Below are positions 4,702 to 9,290 of a stretch of DNA of 9,290 nucleotides, one piece after another. How positions within the stretch are numbered: position 1 is the stretch's first letter; the number at the start of each line of letters is the position of its first letter. The translations under genes and the position numbers were made by a program. The stretch covers positions 1 through 9,290 of the forward strand of contig WFYB01000004.1 of assembly GCA_015490315.1 (NCBI GenBank), given 5' to 3'. The notes beneath the pieces were generated by a model. It searched no databases, was not told the origin of the DNA, and worked only from the letters and a program-made list of their open reading frames with translations. The stretch is from Sulfurovum sp. (GTDB taxonomy: Bacteria > Campylobacterota > Campylobacteria > Campylobacterales > Sulfurovaceae).

Positions 4702-6240
4702 ATGAACAATCTACTCAAGATTTTGCTTGGAGCAGCGTTTGCTGTGGCAGTGGCATTTTATGCCAACAGTATCGTAGGCAATAACCCGCATGGCGGCTTT
4801 TTGGTACTTGCCGCACTGTTTGGTGCCTATATGGCGATGAACATCGGTGCAAATGATGTAGCCAACAATGTCGGCCCTGCGTATGGTGCAGGTGCTATCT
4901 CTATGGGCGGGGTGATCCTCATCGCAGCGATTTTTGAAGCGATGGGTGCGTTGGTTGCCGGCGGCGATGTGGTCGGAACGATCAAAAAAGGGATCATCGC
5001 CCCCGCTGCTTTCGGCGGTGATCCGATGCTCTTTGTCTATGCAATGTCAGCAGCCCTGCTTGCAGCGGCACTCTGGCTCAATCTCGCCACCTGGCTCAAA
5101 GCACCGGTCTCTACGACACACTCTATTGTCGGCGGTGTTCTGGGCGGTGGTATCGCGGCAGGCGGATTTGCGATCGTCTCCTGGGGTACGATGGGCAAGA
5201 TCGCAGCCTCATGGGTCATCTCTCCGGTACTTGGGGGACTTATCGCAGCAGCTTTTCTCTATATCATAAAGTCTCAGATCCTCTACAAAGAAGACAAGCT
5301 TGCAGCAGCCAAAAAGGTGGTGCCGATACTTGTTGCGATCATGACAGCAGCCTTTTTGACCTACTTGACACTCAAAGGACTCAAGCATGTATGGAAGGAT
5401 CTAAGCAGTATGTTTAGCTTCCTGCCTCAAACCAAAAAGCCGACCTTTGGTGTGGCACTTACGATCGGTGCGATCGGCGGTATCGTGAGCTTTTTATGGC
5501 TCAAACCGCGTATCGCCAAAAGAGTTGTGGCGATGGATAACAGCCGTGATGCGCTCAATATGCTCTTTACGGTACCTTTGGTCTTTGCTGCAGCACTGCT
5601 TAGTTTCGCACATGGTGCCAATGATGTTGCCAACGCGGTAGGACCTCTTGCGGCGGTCAATGACGCACTGATGCATATGGAGATCTCACATAAAGCCTCG
5701 ATCCCTCTATGGGTGATGGTGACTGGCGGTATCGGTATCTCTATCGGACTGGCACTTTTTGGGCCAAGACTGATCAAGACTGTCGGTTCCGAGATCACAG
5801 AACTTGATCAGATGAGAGCCTTCTCTATCATGATGGCAGCAGCGATCACCGTAGTCATCGCTTCTCAGCTGGGACTGCCTGTCTCTTCGACACATATCGC
5901 GGTGGGAGCGGTCTTTGGAGTAGGCTTCCTGCGTGAGTGGCTTGACAGCAAAAAGATGGATGAGAAGCAAAAAGAGCTGCAGGCGGAGATGCAAAAGCTT
6001 GAAGCACTTAAAGCTGAGCTCAATGATCCTGCCTTGACAGACCCTGCCAAAAAACTTGAACTTATCGAAGCACACAAGGCGCAGAAGAAAAAGGTCAAAC
6101 GTATCAAAAAAGCACTCAGAGAGAACTATGTCAAACGCGGCATGGTCAAAAAGATCATCGCAGCGTGGATCATCACTGTACCCGCAGCCGCTGTACTCTC
6201 TGCGATCATCTTCTATATCATCAAAGGGGTTGCTGCCTAA
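4702..6240 (+). CDS. PiT-family inorganic phosphate transporter
   Basis: A protein of 512 residues of the PiT (PHO4) family of cation-coupled phosphate permeases in the inner membrane. The duplicated family signature is clear: GANDVANNVGP at 49-59 and GANDVANAVGP at 305-315. A second paired motif, APVSTTHSIVG at 134-144 and LPVSSTHIAVG at 392-402, shows the inverted-repeat architecture. Hydrophobic segments fill most of the rest. A charged, coiled-coil-like loop of about 70 residues (about 414-483, rich in Lys, Glu and Gln) precedes the last membrane helix. The ATG has AAGGAAG 4 bp upstream. In E. coli PiT carriers are not usually Pho-induced, so the Pho box here is notable. Phosphate is the most likely substrate; sulfate or metal-phosphate transport cannot be excluded from sequence alone. 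Confidence 0.95.
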   Translation: MNNLLKILLGAAFAVAVAFYANSIVGNNPHGGFLVLAALFGAYMAMNIGANDVANNVGPAYGAGAISMGGVILIAAIFEAMGALVAGGDVVGTIKKGIIAPAAFGGDPMLFVYAMSAALLAAALWLNLATWLKAPVSTTHSIVGGVLGGGIAAGGFAIVSWGTMGKIAASWVISPVLGGLIAAAFLYIIKSQILYKEDKLAAAKKVVPILVAIMTAAFLTYLTLKGLKHVWKDLSSMFSFLPQTKKPTFGVALTIGAIGGIVSFLWLKPRIAKRVVAMDNSRDALNMLFTVPLVFAAALLSFAHGANDVANAVGPLAAVNDALMHMEISHKASIPLWVMVTGGIGISIGLALFGPRLIKTVGSEITELDQMRAFSIMMAAAITVVIASQLGLPVSSTHIAVGAVFGVGFLREWLDSKKMDEKQKELQAEMQKLEALKAELNDPALTDPAKKLELIEAHKAQKKKVKRIKKALRENYVKRGMVKKIIAAWIITVPAAAVLSAIIFYIIKGVAA

Positions 6241-6252
6241 GCAGCCTCTTTT
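6228..6252 (+). terminator. Terminator overlapping the transporter stop codon
   Basis: GGTTGCT (6228-6234) pairs with AGCAGCC (6240-6246) over 7 bp with one G-T wobble, around a 5-nt loop GCCTA. TCTTTT follows at 6247-6252. The stop codon lies across the loop and right arm. Confidence 0.65.
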
Positions 6253-6332
6253 CAGCTACAAGTCGTTATCAGCCACAATCCTGAAAGAGAATCCCTTGAA
6301 TTTCTATTGTGAGATTCGGGTTAAAATTTAGG

Positions 6333-6338
6333 TATAAT
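6333..6338 (+). promoter_or_regulatory. -10 box of the response regulator gene
   Basis: TATAAT at 6333-6338 predicts a transcription start at about 6345, the A of the ATG. No Shine-Dalgarno is visible before the ATG. No Pho-box-like GTAA repeat occurs between 6241 and 6344. Confidence 0.6.
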
Positions 6339-6344
6339 CTTCCT

Positions 6345-7028
6345 ATGCAAAGACCCCTAGAAATCGTCCTTATTGAAGATGAAGAGGATATCCTCGAGCT
6401 TCTGGAGTACCATCTTGCCAAAGAGGGCTACAGAGTATCTGGCTTCCTCTCGACGAAACATGTAGAGCAGTTTCTTGAGGAGGAGTCTCCCGCATTGATG
6501 ATCGTCGACCGTAACCTGCCGGGTGTGGAGGGGAGCGAGTTTGTCGCCTATCTGCGTCAAAAGGGGTATGATATACCGGTGATCTTCCTGACCGCCAAGG
6601 ACAGTGACACTGCACTGGATGAGGGGTATGATCGGGGCGGGGATGACTATATGACCAAGCCGTTTCGCCCCGCAGAGCTTCTGCATCGCATCAAGGCATT
6701 GCTGAAGCGCTCAGGTAAACTGACGACAGAGGCACCATTGCGCCACAAGTCCATTGTGCTTAACACTACACGTAAAGAGGTTTATGTGGATGAGAAGCCT
6801 GTAGCACTGACAAGCCTCGAGTTCAGGCTTTTATCAACCTTCATGCAGCATATTGACAAACCGTTGACACGTGATTTTCTGCGTGATGAGGTGTGGGGAA
6901 GTGAAGGGGAGGGTGTCAACGACAACGCTGTCAATGTCGCGATCAACCGCCTCAAAAACAAGATTGACCCTGACAATACCCAACACTACTTCGAGCCTGT
7001 TTGGGGTGTGGGGTATAAGTTTGGGTAG
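6345..7028 (+). CDS. OmpR/PhoB-family response regulator
   Basis: A protein of 227 residues with an N-terminal receiver domain (about 5-120) and a C-terminal winged-helix DNA-binding domain (about 130-227). Phosphorylation residues are intact: acidic pocket Glu11/Asp12, phospho-acceptor Asp55, Thr83 and Lys105 (MTKPF). The winged-helix part shows the family's LTSLEFRLLS, VWGSEGEGVNDNAVNVAINR and GVGYKF segments. It should be a phosphorylation-controlled transcription factor. A GTG at 6309 could extend the N-terminus by 12 residues, but homology starts after the ATG at 6345 and neither start has a clear ribosome-binding site. No histidine kinase is encoded in the window; the next gene is convergent. 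Position after two Pho-box genes makes it a candidate PhoB, but the sequence does not prove this. Confidence 0.94.
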   Translation: MQRPLEIVLIEDEEDILELLEYHLAKEGYRVSGFLSTKHVEQFLEEESPALMIVDRNLPGVEGSEFVAYLRQKGYDIPVIFLTAKDSDTALDEGYDRGGDDYMTKPFRPAELLHRIKALLKRSGKLTTEAPLRHKSIVLNTTRKEVYVDEKPVALTSLEFRLLSTFMQHIDKPLTRDFLRDEVWGSEGEGVNDNAVNVAINRLKNKIDPDNTQHYFEPVWGVGYKFG

Positions 7029-7048
7029 CTTTGTCGGCTAACCCTTTT
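7023..7048 (+). terminator. Terminator between convergent genes
   Basis: GGGTAGC (7023-7029) pairs with GCT plus ACCC (7037-7044) with a single bulged A, around a 7-nt loop. TTTT follows at 7045-7048. It serves the plus-strand response regulator transcript. It spans both stop codons, and on the minus strand it lacks a T-tract, so the galE transcript probably does not end here. Confidence 0.55.
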
Positions 7049-8066
7049 CGTAACCATCGGGGTTTTGGCTCTGCCATCGCCATGCATCCTGACACATCGC
7101 TTCGATCCCGCGTGAGGCTTCCCAGCCCAATACCTCTTTGGCATAGCTGGGATCTGCGTAGCACGTCGCGATATCACCAGCTCTTCGTTCGACTATTTTG
7201 TAGGGCACTTTTCTGCCTGAAGCCTGCTCGAACGCTTTGACCATCTCAAGAACGGAGTAGCCACTGCCGGTACCGAGATTGATCGTCATAACCTTGTCAA
7301 AATCATCGAGATGCTCCAGTGCTTTGAGGTGCCCCTCTGCCAGATCCATCACATGGATATAGTCCCGCACACCAGTACCGTCAGGAGTAGGGTAGTCGCC
7401 ACCAAAGACCTGCAGCAGATCACGTTTGCCTACAGCGGTTTGGGAGATGTAGGGCATGAGGTTGTTGGGGATGTCGTTGGGTGATTCTCCGATCAGACCG
7501 GAAGGGTGTGCGCCGACAGGGTTGAAGTAGCGAAGCAGCACAATCTTCCATGCATTGTCAGAGACATAGAGATCCCGGAGCATCTCTTCGATCATCAGTT
7601 TGCTCCTGCCGTATGGGTTGGTGGCAGAGAGAGGGAAGTCCTCTTTGATCGGTACGCGATGCGGATCGCCATAGACTGTCGCAGAGGAGCTGAAGATGAC
7701 CCTCTTGCATCCATGGGACTCCATGACGCGACATAAGGTGATGGTGCCGCCCACATTGTTGTCATAGTAGCGCAGCGGCTGTTCGACAGACTCACCGACT
7801 GCTTTGAGCCCTGCGAAGTGAATCACTGCTTCTATAGGATAGTCGCCAAAGAGCTGATGCAGCGCTCCTTCGTCGCGTATATCCCCCTCTACCACTGGGA
7901 TCGTTTTGCCTATGATCTTCTCGACCCGACGGATACTCTCCATAGAGGCATTGGAGAAGTTGTCAAAGATGACGATCTCATATCCCGCTTCGATCAGAGA
8001 GATCGCTGTATGTGATCCGATGTAGCCTGCGCCGCCTGTGACAAGAATATAAGGTTTTTCAGTCAT
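7038..8066 (-). CDS. galE: UDP-glucose 4-epimerase
   Basis: GalE interconverts UDP-glucose and UDP-galactose (some members also act on the N-acetyl forms) using bound NAD, supplying galactose units for capsule or lipooligosaccharide. The protein has 342 residues, close to the usual 338. It shows the NAD-binding Rossmann motif TGGAGYIGS (10-18), the catalytic trio Ser128 (SSSATVYG), Tyr152 and Lys156 (PYGRSK), and the conserved TGVRDYIHVMDLA segment at 231-243. The frame extends upstream to 8138, but the ATG at 8066 is chosen because homology begins there. That start overlaps the end of the kpsS-like gene by 8 bp (ATGACTGA), indicating coupled translation in a polysaccharide operon. Confidence 0.96.
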   Translation of the reverse strand: MTEKPYILVTGGAGYIGSHTAISLIEAGYEIVIFDNFSNASMESIRRVEKIIGKTIPVVEGDIRDEGALHQLFGDYPIEAVIHFAGLKAVGESVEQPLRYYDNNVGGTITLCRVMESHGCKRVIFSSSATVYGDPHRVPIKEDFPLSATNPYGRSKLMIEEMLRDLYVSDNAWKIVLLRYFNPVGAHPSGLIGESPNDIPNNLMPYISQTAVGKRDLLQVFGGDYPTPDGTGVRDYIHVMDLAEGHLKALEHLDDFDKVMTINLGTGSGYSVLEMVKAFEQASGRKVPYKIVERRAGDIATCYADPSYAKEVLGWEASRGIEAMCQDAWRWQSQNPDGYEKG

Positions 8067-9285
8067 CTTTTTGCTCTTGATATTGAGATGGTGTGATATT
8101 GGCAAGTTCTTTGGGAAAAAGACCATAAAAACTGCCATTGAGCTGTGTGTGCGCTATGAGGTATTGTTTGTATTTGAGATAGAGATCGCGGTCAGGTTTT
8201 TTGTGCTGATGCCAAAACTTTCTGAGGCTGAGCCCTTTGTTGGTCAGTCCTTCGATATCATAGATGGCATCTCCCAGTGTAATGGTCGGGATACCATATC
8301 CAATAGAGGTAAGCCCCACTGTACTGTTGATTGTCACGGTACCGATGGCATGTCTTAGGCAGTCAGGTAGATAGACATCATGAAAGACCAGAATACGTTC
8401 TTGGATATTTAGCAGTGATGCTTGCTCTAGGATGAAACTGCGATAGTTCTTGCGCCCTCTGTCTACAGGGTGATGTTTGAAGATAAGATAGCTCTCTTTG
8501 GGGGCATGATGGGCAAAAGATTCAAGTACCTCAATGATAAACTTCTCAATAGATCGATAGGTTGAGTGCTGTAGGATCTGGAAGTCATTGTGTGTCTGGA
8601 GAGGGACAAAGTAGTACTTATTAGAGAGATTACCTGTGATGAGGGCGGGGTAGTGTGCTTCGGTGATCTTGTATAAGCCTTTGCGTAGCAGTCCTCTCAA
8701 TCCGTAAAATGCCTCTTTGACTGCAGAAAATTCACGATGGTGAACATAGTGGGGATAGCAGTGGCCGAAGATGTTGGAGAGAGCATAGTAGGCAGTTGCC
8801 GATAGTACCATCTTTGTTTTACTGGTTTGTGCATGTTGAGGTGTAGGGATGGTATGTGGGGGTATCTGTTTGTAAAATTGTGGATCACGCGGCAGATGAC
8901 TAAAGCCGTTTACCCCGAATTTTTCCAGGGTGATATAGTGGGGACGGATATATCCTTCTTCAAAGACATAGATATCAATATTCTGTTCAAAAGCGATATT
9001 GCGCGCAACATGCTGATAATATCTGCAATCACCAAAAAGAAAGATTTTGTCGATCTGATTTTGAGTAAGAAAGTCCGCGATAAAGTCCGGCCACTCTTCG
9101 GGGGTACCTCTAAATGGTGTAAAGTTGTCTTTATAAGAGAAAAACTGATCCCCCATATTGAAGCCGATACGAAAAGTACGAGCCCCTTGTTTTCGAAAAG
9201 CCTGATCGAGCTTCTTGAAGAAGGTACCCATAGGACCCTGCAGAAAAAGAATATGTTTATCTTTGAGAGTACCTATACTATTCAC
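8059..9285 (-). CDS. kpsS: Capsule polysaccharide KpsS-type Kdo transferase
   Basis: A protein of 408 residues, within the usual KpsS length, of the capsule polysaccharide biosynthesis/export family. Visible motifs are LFLQGPMGTFFKKL (13-26), EEGYIRPHYIT (109-119), FVPLQTHNDFQI (226-237), KHHPVDRGR (270-278) and TINSTVGLTSIGYGIPTI (318-335), in the order typical of KpsS. KpsS adds the first beta-Kdo to the phospholipid anchor on which KpsC builds the poly-Kdo linker of ABC-exported (group 2 type) capsules, at the cytoplasmic face of the inner membrane. The frame starts at a GTG (9285), with an in-frame TAG directly upstream. The GTGA there could overlap the stop of an upstream gene lying beyond the window. 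No kpsC or transport genes are visible. The gene looks more AT-rich than galE. Confidence 0.9.
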   Translation of the reverse strand: MNSIGTLKDKHILFLQGPMGTFFKKLDQAFRKQGARTFRIGFNMGDQFFSYKDNFTPFRGTPEEWPDFIADFLTQNQIDKIFLFGDCRYYQHVARNIAFEQNIDIYVFEEGYIRPHYITLEKFGVNGFSHLPRDPQFYKQIPPHTIPTPQHAQTSKTKMVLSATAYYALSNIFGHCYPHYVHHREFSAVKEAFYGLRGLLRKGLYKITEAHYPALITGNLSNKYYFVPLQTHNDFQILQHSTYRSIEKFIIEVLESFAHHAPKESYLIFKHHPVDRGRKNYRSFILEQASLLNIQERILVFHDVYLPDCLRHAIGTVTINSTVGLTSIGYGIPTITLGDAIYDIEGLTNKGLSLRKFWHQHKKPDRDLYLKYKQYLIAHTQLNGSFYGLFPKELANITPSQYQEQKDD

Positions 9286-9290
9286 CTAGC

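Noticed and set aside
5427..5798. Minus-strand open frame of 123 codons inside the PiT gene
   Set aside because: It is the reverse frame of hydrophobic membrane-protein codons; no start signal or domain is visible.
6301..6338. Pho box upstream of the response regulator
   Set aside because: I looked for GTAA repeats 11 bp apart and found none between 6241 and 6344.
7595..7795. Short open frames on both strands within galE
   Set aside because: They are shadows of a fully conserved GalE coding sequence with intact catalytic residues.

Overview
The window looks like chromosomal DNA from a Campylobacterota (formerly Epsilonproteobacteria) bacterium of the Sulfurovum/Sulfurimonas type. This is inferred from the protein families, the panD-ybaB pairing, T-rich promoters with clear TATAAT-type -10 boxes and weak -35 regions, and compact operons with overlapping genes. 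The assignment is from memory of these families, not from a search. I see no tRNA, rRNA, CRISPR array, insertion sequence or integrase.

Left block, minus strand (1-1481). A four-gene operon reads right to left: an FmdE-family protein, a single-domain HHE hemerythrin, a small DUF2249 protein, and the first 37 codons of a membrane protein that leaves the window. Spacing is tight: 13 bp, then a 4-bp ATGA overlap, then an 8-bp overlap with a GTG start. The promoter has a consensus TATAAT and a perfect TTGAC-N4-GTCAA palindrome of the CRP/FNR type centred at -41.5 from the predicted transcription start, the class II activator position. The set looks like an oxygen- or nitric-oxide-responsive module of unknown biochemistry. 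A thioredoxin-fold [2Fe-2S] ferredoxin (1552-1929) is transcribed divergently, with its own small palindrome overlapping a possible -10.

Centre left, plus strand (2008-3383). panD (aspartate 1-decarboxylase, start revised to 2134), a YbaB/EbfC nucleoid-associated protein and an ankyrin-repeat protein form an apparent operon with a leader of about 90 nt and two candidate -10 boxes. A hairpin terminator closes the ferredoxin gene upstream, and a weaker one overlaps the ankyrin stop codon.

Centre right, plus strand (3385-7048). An outer-membrane porin and a PiT-family phosphate transporter each have their own promoter. Both promoters carry an 18-bp Pho-box-like direct repeat placed exactly 10 bp upstream of an identical TATACT box inside a shared 14-base block. 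This suggests a two-gene phosphate-starvation regulon joining outer- and inner-membrane uptake. An OmpR/PhoB-family response regulator follows, with its own TATAAT so close to the ATG that the mRNA may be leaderless. No histidine kinase is present in the window.

Right block, minus strand (7038-9285). A KpsS-type capsule Kdo-transferase gene overlaps galE (UDP-glucose 4-epimerase) by 8 bp. This is the end of a surface-polysaccharide operon that continues beyond the right edge. It converges on the response regulator, with a terminator hairpin across the two gene ends.

The two most interesting signals are regulatory: the paired Pho-box promoters and the class II CRP/FNR-type site in front of the FmdE-hemerythrin-DUF2249-membrane operon.
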